Source of the DNA: Branchiostoma floridae
Lineage: Eukaryota; Chordata; Leptocardii; Amphioxiformes; Branchiostomatidae
Assembly: GCF_000003815.2 (NCBI RefSeq)
Contig: NC_049991.1
Span: forward strand, 15,812,971 to 15,876,970
Length of the DNA stretch: 64,000 nucleotides
Direction of reading: 5' to 3'
Part shown: positions 35,501-50,500 of the stretch, piece after piece
How positions within the stretch are numbered: the stretch's first letter is position 1
How the letters are laid out: the number at the start of each line of letters is the position of its first letter
Notes under the pieces: generated by a model
What the model saw: only the letters and a program-made list of their open reading frames with translations
What the model was told of the DNA's origin: nothing
Databases searched by the model: none
Made by a program: the position numbers and the translations under genes

Positions 35501-38500
35501 TATTTTTGTGTTTCCTGTATTGGAAATGGCTCAGAAGTACACTTTACAGTAATTACACACAGGTCTAAAGGGAATTACAGTCATCTTGTATATCCCTGAA
35601 TCACCCGATGTCTTCGGGTATTGTTGTGTTGTCACACTCGCTGCACCTGTGGTCCAATCATGATGGCTAATTCTGCTAATGTGTTAGGGCAGCGGGGTAA
35701 TCTGTTTAAAACGTGCAGGTGTGTTCTGCGGCCGGGATTTTGTAAAGGACATGCTGGGCTTGTTAGCTGTGCTTGCTTGTGTTGACAGCCTAGCAGGGTG
35801 GTAGCATGCAGGGAACAGTAGCAGACAGGTGTATGTAGTCGTTGAGACCAACTGGGACAAATAGAGCCAATCCAATGTTTTCCCATGTTACCAGTAGTGT
35901 ACTGTACGATTAATCAAGTGTGGCTTTAAATTAATCCAACCTTAAGATACTGCAATTAGCACAGAGCAGATTAAAATGTTATCTGTCCTCATTAAAATGG
36001 GTAGAAGTCAGTTTTGTTAGCACAATCTCTTATTCACTTCCTCCCACATAAATTCTTGAGATAGAGTTGTTTTTTCTGGACAAATTGTTGCCCTGTAGCA
36101 GAATGTTCAGTAGCAGATGTAGACTTGTAACCTAAGGTGATAGGGAAGGTGTCAGTCCAAGAGGCTGCAGCAGAAGTATGCCAAACATGCCGGGCCTGAC
36201 CCCCTGAACTGCTGTGGCCAAACCCTGTCTGTCAGCCCAGGGTTACTCCAACACTACGCTCTCCCTGACATGTAGCAACTGCTCTGACTCTGGGGGCCTC
36301 AGTCAATGGTTTAAACTTAAACTTGGGCCTGGAATGTGCGTCTGTTGCTGATGGGTGACCTTCACCCCCTGACATGTGAATGCTGACTTTTTTTGGCAGC
36401 TTAGAGGATGTATATGTGGTGGTTACTGTTTCACTAGACTAAATGAAATGTGTCCTGACGTTAAAGCGACTGGTTTAAAATAGAAATGTAGCATGGTCTA
36501 TTAACTGGCACTGACAGAAGACCTCAGAGACATGTATTTCTGAACATTGTGTAAACCAAGAAAACACTACATTGCAGATCTTCTACAGGGATTGAAATTG
36601 TTGACCTTTATAAGTTTATGATATAGATCTCTTTAGTGAAGTACTAATCTATACTCTATATATGTTGTCTATTTTCCTGTTAAATGGGCTATGAAATACG
36701 GAGGTCTATAATAATGATACCACAGAGTGTTTCTTTGTTAGGGTTGCAGGCCTGCACAAAAATGGGTGTGGCAGGTGGTCACTGCACAGAAGCAATTGCT
36801 GTCTCCTGGGATGAGGCTTGTTGTGTGTTCAGATCTCACTGTTGGGAGGGATCCTGCACCAGCTGTTAGGCAGGAGATGAAAGCAGGCTCTGTCACGATG
36901 ATCCAGTACAACTTGAAAGTATGTACCTCCTGTCAATCACCCTGTTGTAAAGGTCCCAGTGTCTGACGACTTGCACTGCTGTAGTATAAAGGAGGGTCCA
37001 GAGGTGGCCAAGGAGTCAAAGCTGCCTGTAAATGCCTGTTAAACACATCTTTCATATGCCCTGACCCTTGTAATATGCCTGGGAAAGTTATTTAGAACAT
37101 ATAACCACCAGCATTGATATTCAAGACTTGTATATGGAAGACCTACTGTGTTTATACTTCCTGGCCTTAAATGGGAAGTGGTCCTATGACCTCAATCCTT
37201 GCACCAGTCCCAGGATGCAGGCTAGGCTTTGGGACAAGGTTGATGTTGAAAAGTTGAGACCTCTCTCAAAAGGATACGGAGTAACTGAGCTGGACAATTC
37301 TTCCATCGCTTTTCACAAACAGTCCTTAAGGTCAAGTGGTAAGAAGGCTGGTACAGGAGGTCTCAGGGTTAAGTGCTAATGGTTCCTTGAATGCTCAAGA
37401 TTTTTAGTTAATATATCACATTCTCAGGTGAAAAAGCCAGCCTCCCCAACATTAAGTTCAGTAAGTTTGCACTCAAGCGATGCAGAAAAAATTGTCATAA
37501 ACCAGATAATAAAAATTTTGTAGTATTTTATTAATCTCCAAGCAGATCCTACGGTGCCATTTATTTACTAGGATTCTTCACACTGGAGGGTATGGCGGAA
37601 CAGGTGTCAAAAGACACCATAAGATAGTATCAAAGCTGGCCAAGCAGTATAGCCGACCAAAGGGAGTCAAACGTGCACCTACGGTGGGTTTTATACTACA
37701 TTATGCCACCGTGGATCTGCATGGAGATTAGTATTTTATCAACTTGATGTGATACGTGTAATTTATCCCAACATGACCTTGAAAAAAAAAGACCAAGTCT
37801 GAATGTTGTAGTGTTGAAGGCTTTCCTTGAGAGAATAAGGAAGAGTGAAATGGGAGCCCATACTTCAGGTGATCTTGATGGCGCGACAGGCAGGCGAGGT
37901 AGAACAATGATTTACCTGTGACAGGTTTGACAAACGTAAATAAGATCCCGCCTGCATGGCTGCAGCAGAATGGGCAAACCTCGGGGGTCATGTTGATTCC
38001 CCTGTTCAATGCCTGGCTCAACAGTCAAGTGTACCTTTGTGCCCTTGGCTTTGAAGCGGTAGCCTGGCCTCATTCATTGCCATCTTGTCCCCCTTGTGAG
38101 ACAAACTTGTCATTGATGTATAGGTACAGACAACGTGGACCAAATTTGTCATGGAGGTACACAAAAGGGGCAACCACAGCCTACTAACCCTTAGTCATGC
38201 ATAGTGTCCGTTAATGACAGAGAAATTGCTGTCGGTATACCAGTCAGGTTTACCTTTTAGTTTTATTGGCACATCGAGTTATTTCTTTTATCAGTTAAAA
38301 CCTGAATGTCTGAGCATTCTGAACTTAAAGTAGGTACATGTAAAACGGGTGACCTCAGATTGAGGACGAAGCATGGCGCTTTTTCGTTAGCTGGTAGTGC
38401 AATGCGGCTTTGCTATAGCTTACTCATGCAGCCAGGCATGCCAGGTCACCTCTACTCTTGTCCAGTACACCAGTATGGGTGTTCTACTTTAAGTTTAAAA

Positions 38501-41500
38501 TGCTCAGAAATTTTAGGTTTAAACTGGGAAAGAAGTAGGTGTAGAAGCCCTAAACCCATACTGTTGTCCGTGATTGATGTGTTAATAAGGTCTGCAAGGT
38601 TCCAGGTATATAGCATATAGCAGAGGGTTAATTGTCTGGAACATTTCACTTTCCTTTCTAGGTAGCAAGTAATCTTCTACTGTTTCTACCATAGGCAGGT
38701 CATGCAAGGTAAAGTTTTTTTTATTACATTGATTGATGTAAATGCATCAGCCTGTGTGTCTGTTACCAATCATTTCTGTCTGCGTGAAATGCTACTGAAC
38801 ACGAATGTTGAAACGGTTGGTGTGTAATGCTTTTTAAAGTGTGTCGGTGAAACTGCATCATATCTTCTGTTTATGGCCTACAGTCAGATGGTCTTATGAG
38901 AATATTTGGCTTGTGCCCAGCAATTCACAGCAGAGAGTAATAGCCCTTTTAGTAACAAGTATCGGACATGTCCTGGGTGGATTGATGTCAGAATAGCTTA
39001 GCTTTGATCTTTGTTACAGGCCAACGAAGGCTAGTTTCTCTCCTTGAATGTCATTGTGTTGGTTCAGCTTTCCTTCCCTCATATATTCTGAAGCTATTCT
39101 CCCATGTCCAACCTACCTCCGATTTGCGACGCTGCCAAACAATTCATGTCGCACCAGACAATGACTGCCTCCTTTGGAATTCGCGAGCTAAAGGGTAGAT
39201 CTTCAATGTTTTCTTGATTCCTGCGCTCCCCCAAGTCCCTTTGTCAGCAGGCACCGCCACATCATACATACAATGACTTCATCCAAAAGCAATTCATGTA
39301 TTTTTCATGCATTGGTAAGAGTCGCAGACGTTAATGGCTTTCCACTCCCAATTGTTGGCATGATATCTGGCAGGAGAAAAGAGATGGGGATGGAAAACTC
39401 ACAAGGGAGGGTCCTAGAGGGTGATTTACATGGGAAACTGGACGTGTTTATGGCTCAGTGCATCACAAGAAAAACTGGGAAGCTAAGCACATGTGTGATA
39501 TTGACTTAACCTAGTAAGAAGGTAATAATCTAACAGGTGTGGGGACTGTAGACCACATGGTAAATTGGCTCAGGCCTGGCACAATAATGTTGTTCTTGGA
39601 CCTCAGGAGGAAGGAAGCTTAGTCCTAAACTCCCTGGTCTGAAAACCAGATCCACAAATATTTAGATAGCAGCTGTCTTTGATCCAGGCTACACCATGTT
39701 GAGTACCTGTATTGTCATGTTAGTGTTACTACGAGCACTGATATAATCTACTAAGCAAACATCTGTTATTGAAACGATTTTGTCTGGGTTGGTATTTTTG
39801 GCATAAGTAATAATCAAATTATAGTAGTGAGGCTAGTAAGATTGCAGTTTTACAGTGAAAATTTTAACATAGGTTTTTTCCAGTTAAAATTGTGTAACAC
39901 TGGCCTGTTATTTCTGGTGTTCAGCTGTACGGTATTACATGCGTAAGCCTCCTCAAGCAGCGTACCGTCATGTAGCACAAAATAACAAATCTCTGACGTA
40001 TGGCTGGCAACAGCATTGGATACAGGGGCCAAACAAATGTTGCCAGGGTTTGATCCAGGTCAGTTGGCTGAATGCAGCATACATTACCTCGTCCATAATA
40101 CAGGCTTGAAAGGTGTCCCACCAGCTGTCACCCAATTGTATCAGCTTTTGTGGCCGCCAGCTCCACAGAGGGTTTTCCATCACAGGAGGACTGGCATAAG
40201 GAATGGCAGCACTCTTTCTTATATCAGTGTATGGCTTAAGATGCTGTTTCTTGCAATATGTGATTCACTATTTCGAGCTTCTCTAGCTAGACAAGTTGTA
40301 TTTACTTTTTCTGCCATCCAGAAGCTTTCTCTGTGGGTTGCAGGTAGGTATTTCAAGCCCTGCGATGTGCAGAAAAATTTGTCATGTGCATGGAAAAAAT
40401 TATTGTAAGTTTCTGTCTATATTCTTGAACAAAAGTTGAGGCCCAGCTGCAGAGATTATGTGCGATATATGTCGTGATCATGTCACTTTTAAGCCCGACA
40501 TTAAGGACGTCAGTATCAATGATTGTGGCCTTCAGGCTCGTTAAATCAATAGATCCAAAATGGCAGGGATAATGGCGTGATTTACCACCCAATAAATTGG
40601 GCGCCTTTGGTTTTCGTGGCAGCCATTTTTAGCGAGAGCGTCGGTTCAGAACAGGTCGCGCACACATCTAATGGCCATGACGTGCGCTGAAATTTTCCGC
40701 AGGGCTGAATTGGACGGAGAAGTGGAGGTGATAGATGTTAAGGGTGTGGGGAGAGGGGGGGCGCTGATTGGGCTGCGGACAGTGATCTATGCCGGTGAGA
40801 AAGGGGAGAGGGTTAATGAAGTGCTTTCCCAGGCTCAAGTGCGAGAGTGGTCTTCTAAAGTGCAATGTTCTCCGCCAGACAGACGCAAATAGCTTCACTT
40901 AGTCGTTGAGACGAAGGTATCGAGGATTGATCCACTGCCTCACGTTATGGTGTGAGTAGTCTATGCATACTTGATGTCCTCCTTAAGCCAGTGGTGTTCG
41001 GGGAATACAGGGCTCAAAGTGCCCACCTGCAATTGGAAAAAAAAAGAGATTGTACTTTGTAGGACAGGTTAGATATGAGCAACTTACAAGTTGACTAGCC
41101 AAAAGAAGACAAGCTCCGCATTCTGAATCACATACTGTGGGAGACAGAAAGTATATCAAGACCTTCAGTGGTACTCTGAATATTATGATTGGGACTTTTT
41201 ATTACACCATCAATTGGATTTTTATGCAGCATTTATGATTTATACAAATATTAAACACGCATCAGTTATCTAGATTTAGAGAGACTTTCAGTATGACGAA
41301 AAATACATGAATTACATTTAGATGAAGTGAATAAATGTAATGCCAGCTCTCACAGAATATCCTAGTTTGATATTTTCTTTCAGTAATGACCTATTTTTGT
41401 ACTTGATTGGTGTCGTATGCAGACAATACTGTGATATCAGTACCACCTGTTAGATGTGTGCGATGTCAATATAGTTTGAACATTGAACAGGATCTTCGTC

Positions 41501-44500
41501 TGGATGCCAGACATGCTGCACTACAGGATCATCCCCTTGGATAAGGAAGCCTCATGTCCTGATCTCTTATATCTATCATGAAGTGTCTTGGGGGAACGTT
41601 GGCCTAATCTCCAGGCAGATTTACCAGTGGCATAAGATGATATCAGACAGTATCAAAGCTGGCTAAGAAGTATAGCTGGCCAAAGGGAGTCATCAGCCAC
41701 GGTAGCCAAACACACTCCAAGGCTTCACTCCTCTGACAGCTTTTGATACTATCTTATGCTACTGTAGGATCTGCTTGGAGAGTCATGTTGGCCCTAGAAA
41801 CAGTCTGATATCCAAGCTTCATTATGCTGTGGATTTAAATGTTTTAACACGCCTTGGGGCTCCAGAAACTGTGGATAATTGTCGGTCATTGCACCAGGGG
41901 CTTTCCTATTGACATGTAGGAAAAAAAGACCTGCAGCGTAGTACTGGTAGTTACCAGGGATAATTGCTGGCCACACGGTTCCAATTACTCGCTATCTCAG
42001 CGAGCAAACCACACCTATCTCTACAATTAGGACCACTGCAGGTTTTACCATAGTTATCAGGTTGTTGTAATAGTACTAATACCATGTATCCAGTAGCATA
42101 ATGCATTGTACGGTGATACCTGCTCGATCCCACAGGTACAGATGATGATATGCTTGATCTATATAATAAGGGATAGTTTTATGACTAAATATGATACAGA
42201 TTTTGATTACGCAGATTGGAATAAATCCACTACAATTATGAAATGTTGTTAAGTTTTTGAAGGCCATGTACTATGTAATCTTATGATTTTATAGACCGAA
42301 ACACGTAAGTCTTGAAGTAAGAGAACTTTTAATCTTCTCCGTTGTCTAACCCCATATGCAATATCCATCCGAACAGCTACTTCAGCCTGCGAATATGTTG
42401 ATAAAATGTTATGACGCGAGTTGTAGATGAAACCATGCAATTTTGTCGCTTGCTGTTCCAAGAGACAGGTTATTGCCCAGGTATGCCTGAGTTATTTTGT
42501 TTACGGAAGATCTCGCAGATAAAGAATTTTGATTGAACGAACAGGATGCGTGGAAGTCACAATCCTGTTTCCCTCCATATTAATCGGGTAATGCGACTGA
42601 ACCCATTCCTATAACCTGAATACTTGATAGGTCTTGTCTTCTGCTCAGAAATGTTGTTGACACGAAGACTGTAAATGGTAGAACCCGTATTACTTCCGAG
42701 CTGGTACAGAAGGGCCGACAGTGATGGATTGTGGGTATTGTTGTGACAATCTTGGTGTCCGACTTTATCGCAGGATCTGGGACACTCGTGTTTTCAGCCC
42801 ACTGGGCAGACACTCCCACTCAGACAAAAAGGAGAAATAACTCTGTTGAGATGTCTATGGTGTATTGAATTTACCAGACTCAGTGTCGTTGTCCACAACT
42901 GAACGGTATATCAGCATGTCCTTTCCCTCTGTCTGGGTAAAAAGTGTACCAGCTTGAGTGATGAGCCATACCTAGATCCTTTATTCCCTCTTTCAGTTTA
43001 GAACATCATCCTTCATGTGCTGTATTTAACAAAACTAAAGGAACTTTCTAGAGCAAATTTAAATACATTGCACAAAAATGTGCTGAACATGCATATGATA
43101 TGTAAATAGTAGCTTCTGTAGTCCTTTATGTTACATCTAAGTAAGATCTGCTATTGTAGTGTATACGCTGGTAATCTTCTCATACAGACACTGATTCAAA
43201 TGCGTGTTGTATATAATCTGGTATTTTGGAAAGCTGAAAAGATTATCGGTTCAGAGGTCGCTTAATATCTGATATGCAAGGAGGTAATCTCCAAATCGAA
43301 TTTGATGGTAAAAGTTTTATAGTGTCATTTGCAGCAGTATGGTTTTCCGATCCCCTTAGGTGAAATCTGTATTGTTATTGACAGGCCATTCAATTATAAC
43401 CCCGTCCTTCTTACATTATTCATATTGATGTGTGTTTTTACTGCAGAGGGTCCGGCTTATCAAATTGCACAGGGTTATTGCATTTCCACTTCAATTGGAC
43501 TGCAAACATGTAATATCTGCAGAGAGAAGTGGTTATGAGATGACGCACAAATATTTTGATTATGCTGAAGGTTGTGATGGAACGGTAGACCAATAAGACC
43601 ATGGGAGTGAAGGTTGACTGTAGACTTGGTTGGAATGGCATCAGCTTTATGTAGAACTGCAAGAGAGTAAGCCTGGAAGGCAGGCTACTATCATTATCTA
43701 CAAAAAAAATGTATGAAAAAATGTGAGCTGGCCAGTGTAGACGGTCTTGCTTTCAGGCTAGAAGAAGGAAATGTTCATTAGACACAAAGAAATAACATTG
43801 TAGACCAACCAGGTGTAAAAAACATAGAATAACCTGTTAAAACTATGAAGTTACAATGATGACTACTTAGAGTCGGAATTTTATCATCACAAACTGAAGT
43901 TTAAATGGTTTTTTTGTGTCAGGGATGTTCACAGCATGGGCGTGGCAGGTAAATGAAATGTAACAGCTGTCACTACCACCTGAAAGATAGTGTGCTATGT
44001 ATAGTGTTTGATCAATACGATAAAAATTTTGTTACCAGTAACCTCTTGGGTTCATTCTGGTCTGGGTTTGGCCTTGTTCCAAAAATATAAGGAAAAGAAA
44101 TGGCAGGATAAGAATGTTACATGATTTTGGCAGCAAGAGGAAGGTTTCTTTTGGGGCACAGGAAACGGTGGTTGATTGATAACCTTGTGGGCATGTAAGC
44201 TTGTAAGGTCATCATACAGGTCATGCAATTAAGATATCTGTTCCATGAAAATAGCAGGCTCGCTCCCCAGGCCTACGAAAAAAAATGTTCTGTTTATGAT
44301 TACCTGGCGAACCCAAGGAAAAACCTGCCAACCAAGCTTAGCCTTTCTTTTGAGCAAGGGACATGAAATTTCCAACCTGAGTGATATGAATGGAATGCCA
44401 TATGATATTGCAAATTTTCTTACAGAACATCAGAATTTACAGTGTTAAACTATATAAAAAGAGGTCCCCCCTAGCTATAGTATGTACCATTTTTCAAGGA

Positions 44501-47500
44501 CTTGTTATCAGAAACATACCATTCATTTTCCTGGGCTTCAAGGCCTTGGGCTTTGTTCTATCTTAATCTGCAAAATGGAATGGCTAAATTGGAATTAATG
44601 TGTTGGATATGCTGTGAAAAATGACCTATTAATGTCAGGATAGCTTACGGGTTGGGGTGACAGATGACGATATTGCATGTCAAGCAAGAATGGCATGTAC
44701 CATTTGGTATGCATGGACAATAGAATCTCTACGTTATTTAGGTGATGATAAGTACAATGAAAACAGCTCAACTAGTCTGTACTCTAAACAAATAGCCAAA
44801 AGCACAATGTTCTACAGCTATTTTAACAGTTGCTGTTTGTGATGTGGCACCATTCATGCAACTCTTTAGAACTACAACTATTAAGTCTAATTTAAAAACA
44901 AATTTTGCCAAATACATGTATAAACATGAGTCATATAGTGTGACATTTTGAGGATCTTGGCTGGATTCCACCTTGTCGAGTGATGTTTGTGTTGCCGTAT
45001 GTTAAGAGGTACAAGTCCCCTGTAATCTCTCGCACCACCAGGTGTTTTGGCATCTCTGATTAAAGACAAACACCTTGAGGGAAGATGATGTCATACTGTT
45101 ATTGTGTACACAGTCAAAAGGCACTTACTGTATGTGGTATTTCAACTTCTCCGAGTTAGATAATTTTCCACAGTAGAAGATAGTATTTGCATTACAAAAC
45201 CGGGTGCTAATTCAAATTCAGGTGATTTCTGTCATGATGGTGTGCATTTCTAAAAGTCTAACCTAGACAAATTTCAAGGATGAAAACTTTTTTTTTGTTG
45301 TATATTTTGTCAGGGCTGTCTCTAACCTGTCAAAAATGTCATTTTAAGCTTATGTATGAAAGTACATTTCCAACAGGTTTGTCATTTTTGGGATGGATGG
45401 GTTAAAATTATTTTCTTTCCCAACAAGTAAATTTGGATGGGTCCTTTGGACATCCCCGTAAACTAATTATTAGAAGTGTATTGTCCTGTGTTCACAATCC
45501 TGTGTTGACCTGTGCCCAGTAGAATTTCCTTGACCAGGTGTTCCCAGCTATGGCCAGCCAGGTGTGGAGTTCTCAGCCAGACACTCGGTGGAGAGTCAGA
45601 TCATCAGGCTCTTCTTCCTGCCCAATGAGGTGAGTCTATTTATTCTATGTTGTTCTATCACATTGAATAGTCCTCCTTGAAAAGTCCTTCCTACACCTGA
45701 TGCTGCATCTCAATTTCAGTAGCCCTGGGCTGCACAGGTTTGTGCAATGACTACAGTAGGGAGCTAGTCCACTGGAAACAGTGTGTGTTCAACTTTCATA
45801 CTCTCTCCCAAATGCTGAGTGCTAAGCACACAAAGCAGCATGTACCATTTTTGAAGTCTTTGGAATGATTCGGTTCGGGATAGTCTACTGACTGCAAGGC
45901 TCTACCTACTTGGCCATTGCACTAGTTTACTCAACATTGTATACTATAAGGATATACCTGCATAAGTCTATACCTGGGTCCTGAAATACAAAATATATAC
46001 TTAATGAAGTGTTAAGGGTAAAGAATTTGCATTATTATATAATCCATGAATATTAAATATGGACGTTATATAACCCATGAATATTGAATATGGACCTTTC
46101 ACTCTAAATGAAACATTTATTTGTAAAATATTCATTTGTAAAACATGATAAAATTTCTTCGCATAATACAATTCATGCAATACCTTGCCGTTTGGTGTAA
46201 ATTTTGTATGCCTCTTTTGCATGTTGGCAAGCAGAATGTTAATCAAAACTTGCTACAAAAATTTGCCAGCTGCAGCATTTGATTTATGTTTTGGCACTTG
46301 CTGTTATTGGAATAAAATGAGCCGAGGCGGATGACGGATGTAGGGCAGGTGGTTGAGACTCGTGGTAAAGCTCCTTTGTTCGCTCCTGGTATGTAGTGTA
46401 AAGTGTACTTACACTTTTGACTTATTGATCCCGTGCTATATTGATCTTGCTCTCTGTTTCCAGCCAAATCGAAATTCAGGTTCCCACACCACAGGGTTTA
46501 ACTAGTTTTCTAAAATTCACTTGTCCTATCGGGCAAGTACATAAAAATTACTTGCCCAAAGTAACATTTCACTTGCCCTAAATCTTTTTGATTTGAAGAA
46601 AATAATTCTTCTTTCTATTTTCGCTTCCAGTAATGAAATTCTTTAACTTTTGGCTCAATTGTTCTCACTTACTGTGTTGAACAATGCTTGTAAAAAAGTA
46701 ACAAGTACATGTGTATCAAAATATCACTCAACGAAAAATCTTAGTTGCCCAATTGGGCAAGTGGGATAGGACATGCACTTGCCCCATCAGCAATTTCACT
46801 TGCCAGGACAATCAGACTAGTGGAGTTGTCCAACCCTGATTCAGGTTCCCACACCATACCTCAGTAAGGTGGGATGGGCTCGGATTCCACAAATTCACCC
46901 TTAGGTATCGCGGTAAATTATGCATCAATACAAAACAATACTGCTGCTATTAAAGTTGACGTAGAATTGATCAACCGCAATGCTTTCAATAATTGAACGC
47001 CAATATGGGTAATTACATGTCTGAAAATTAAGGTCTGTCCTTGAAGCAAGGTCGGTGTTATGCAGATGAGGTCGTGCCGGTTAGATTTGTCGACAGTTGC
47101 GTCTGTCCTGAAGTTTATGCTTCAGGGGGGAGGAGCCCCCAACCATTGAAGTCCAGACATTCCAGGGGAAATTCTCCGGGTTTGTTTTGCAGTCAGGCAG
47201 GCAGCGATCCTGTAGCCGGACTAGTGGTCGGTTTTTGTTTGGTAAACCTTTGGAAAACCTTGCCTCAATGGAGCCTGAAAGCATGGATATATAAGGGACA
47301 GTCTAACCACAGAGACGTATACAAGTGAACTTAGAGTAGGGAATGTTTTAGTATCAACAGGATTTAACGCACCAGAGAGTCACCCCCAAACCATGCAGTT
47401 CCTTCCTCAAAATTCTTGTCAAATTGTTTTAGACAGCTGGGTATCTCAGATGGCATGTTTAAAATCTTTTGACATTTTGATGCCCATGTCACTGATGATA

Positions 47501-50500
47501 AAGAGATGTTTCAGCTATTGGACACAGGAAATTAAGACGATAATGGAGCTGAAGACAAGTCTAGCAAGCATTTCTCTGACCATAAGAGTTGTGAGGAGTC
47601 GACGTCATGCAAGAACAGAAAGCCACGGCCCTTCCCTTTTATGTCTGAAGAAATGTTAGTGTAAAACAATGTCCATATTTAAGATAAAACACATGGCCCT
47701 CTCCATCCGCAGTTGGCCAAGCTCAGAGACAGTTTACAAGAGCAAATACCTCCCAAATTAAGCCTACACCCACCTATCCCATTCTGGTAGTCTCTACCAG
47801 ACTCCAGATCGGGTACAACACAGCCTTGTATACAGCACTGTAACGGTTGCTCTCACTATACCTGGCTGCTTCTTTTTGAATCCTGGTGATAAGAGAGCCG
47901 TGAAATGAAGAATGACTGTGAGCTGTTGCCTGCTCATGTGTGCTGAAAGGAAACCTCCAGGGGAAATTAGGAGTCTCATTGCAATTATTTTCAGATTACT
48001 ACAGGCACTGTTGATGTGTACTCTGCAGGTCTCAGTCCCGGGGGAACGAAGGGTTGAAACAATATGTTTACCTAGGGGAGGGGTACTAATTTGTGGGCTA
48101 AGTGTAGGGGTGTCAGATATGGAAATGTATTTGTCATTGAAGGGTTGCAGAAATTTTGAGGGGCTATCCTAGGGAATTTTTCTCCTGATAAGTGCTCGCT
48201 GTTGACTGATGTGAGGCCTCTGTTTAACAAGTGGACAACCAGCTATTTTGTAAATCATTATACACACCTTTGCGCAAGATCTCTTACATGGAAGAAGTGT
48301 GCTAACACTGTACTGTAATTTGTAGTGTCCAACTGTACAACCAATTCTATGGTCCACTGATGGGTATAGCTTTGCTAGCATATAACTGCTTGAAGTCATA
48401 TCATACACATGTACATATAATAGTGGATCTAAAAAAAAAGCCTCTTTCACGATTTTAGAAGTGTTTCATTTCACTCTGCCCTTCTATTGACCTTGGGGGA
48501 AGCTTTATGACCTCTTTCTCTGACATCCGCAACCACATCATGATAAGAAGATTACTTTCCGTTTAATCTACATACTTCTTGGGGATCCGGTATCATCATG
48601 TTTAGTGACAGTGGGCACTGGAGATGCCTGCTTAAAACCCTCTCATGTTCTCAAGTGAGATTTTAGGGGGAATATTCCATTACCTATATGGAAAAGTAGC
48701 CATGTATGATATCTTACAAGGGAATCAAAAGCCCTTCAACCTAGTCTGTAGTGTGCAGTATGAGTAACTGGAGTCTTCATGACGTTAATGGTTTCCATTA
48801 TATCCCATTATATTGAGTCTCCAGACAGTATCAAGCAGTGGTGAAAATTAAATCTCAGACGTGAGAATAAAATTGTAATATTACTTCTGTGCAAAAGAAA
48901 TGGAATCAGACAAGACAAGAACTTATGCTGAATTGAAGCCTGACTTTAACACGTAAATTCTGTAAAATTTCAAATTCAATGATCTGAAAGCACCCTTCAG
49001 ATAGCAAAGTGATGACCAGATCTTTTCTGTATAGCACTACAAAGATGAATTGCATTTAAGATCGCAGGGATTTACTTTCATGGTAGTGGGGAAATGGAGT
49101 GTTCGCTGTAGACTGCAGTCTCATACTATAATGGTTGCAGTGGCTTTAAGTTTGTGGTGAAATGGTCACCGGCACCGTGAAAATTGCAAACATAAACCAC
49201 TGCGAACATTTCTGCATTTACAGTATATGATGCTGATGATTACAGAATGTTTTCATTATAAATAGGTATACTGGCTTCACAAACTCTTCCTTGTTTGCTA
49301 CATTTCCTAGTGTTGATCTCTCCCCTTACCACACATTTTCAGGGTCGGCTGATCAGTCTGCTGGACGACAACTCGCTGCACCTGTGGGAGGTCAACATCA
49401 AGGACGGCAAGTCTGTGCTGGAGGAGGTCAAGGACTTCTCTCTGGAGGGCAGGTCAGTAACTAGGGAGGTCACAGTTCAAATGGGGATTAACCTGTAGCA
49501 TGCCATGTCACAGAGTTGGATGGATACTGGGGGTATACTATGTGCACTCTTATTCACCCAAAATTGGAGCTGTGAACCTAATTTTTGACAGAGCGCACTG
49601 GTGCCCCTTAACGGGATTGAGTGGCCTAAGGCTGATTAAAAAGCTATGGGACTAATGATGATGATGACTGGTGTCCCTTAATATTTCTGTAGGGATATGT
49701 ATGGAAAGGTGCATTTTAGTATATAGCGTATTCTTGACGTTAAAGTGTCTGGAAAATAAGACCTTTGTTTTATTACATGTTTAGAAACTTGGAGTTAGCT
49801 CTCTATGTTGTGCACCCCAAATTTTTTCTGTGCACCAAAATTTTTAGGTTAAATGGACCAGTGTACCTAATTCCAGAAATGAATTTCATCCCTGGCAGAG
49901 GTCAAAAGTACTAAAGTGAATAGTTCAGAAGGGTTCTGATGTGGCGTGGCAAGTTATCAGTGTACGAAAACAGATTTAATTTGTATGCTAAAGGTTTAAT
50001 TGGTATAAGTGCCGGATTAATGTCAGACAACAGTTGGGTGTAAAGTATCTACTTGCTTGCCATGTAGTAACCTTTATCGACATCCAGTAACTTTTATTGA
50101 CATGTATTGGCGAGGGCCGAGGGGCACTATTGATAGTGCATTGACTTGGAACAACCTTGGTTGAAATGTAGCTGGTCTTTTATTGAACCAACATGTTACA
50201 TAAATGGGAGAGGACAGGTTGTGTTTGTATGCTTTATGCATGCTGATTTTCTATACATGCTCTCTGGGTGGTCTGTTAGATTGGCTTTTTAATTCAGTTA
50301 GATTTTGGTTACTAATGAAAAGCATCAGAATTGTAGTGGCATTTAAAAAAAAAATTCATTTCCTGTTTAAGTTGGCATTTTTGGCATTTTAGTTTTATCT
50401 TTACATTGCTTGTATTTCAAAAGAAGAATTTCTGCAATTTTTTGTCCTCATACATATGCAGTTTTAAGCTGACAAGCATGTTTTTCTGTGTTTAAAATGC

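Larger units (their letters stand above)
34608..45547 (+). other. LLGL: LLGL intron 2, about 10.9 kb, U12-type splice signals
   Basis: The donor reads GTATCCTTT, the U12 consensus, directly after exon 2. Ahead of the acceptor, TTCCTTGAC at 45526-45534 matches the U12 branch consensus TTCCTTRAC, with its A about 14 nt from the AG. The intron is the largest in the window. It contains MITE-like elements at 34998-35379, 37534-37728 and 41607-41782 and a CpG-containing open frame at 40671-40892, but no other recognised exon. Confidence 0.8.
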
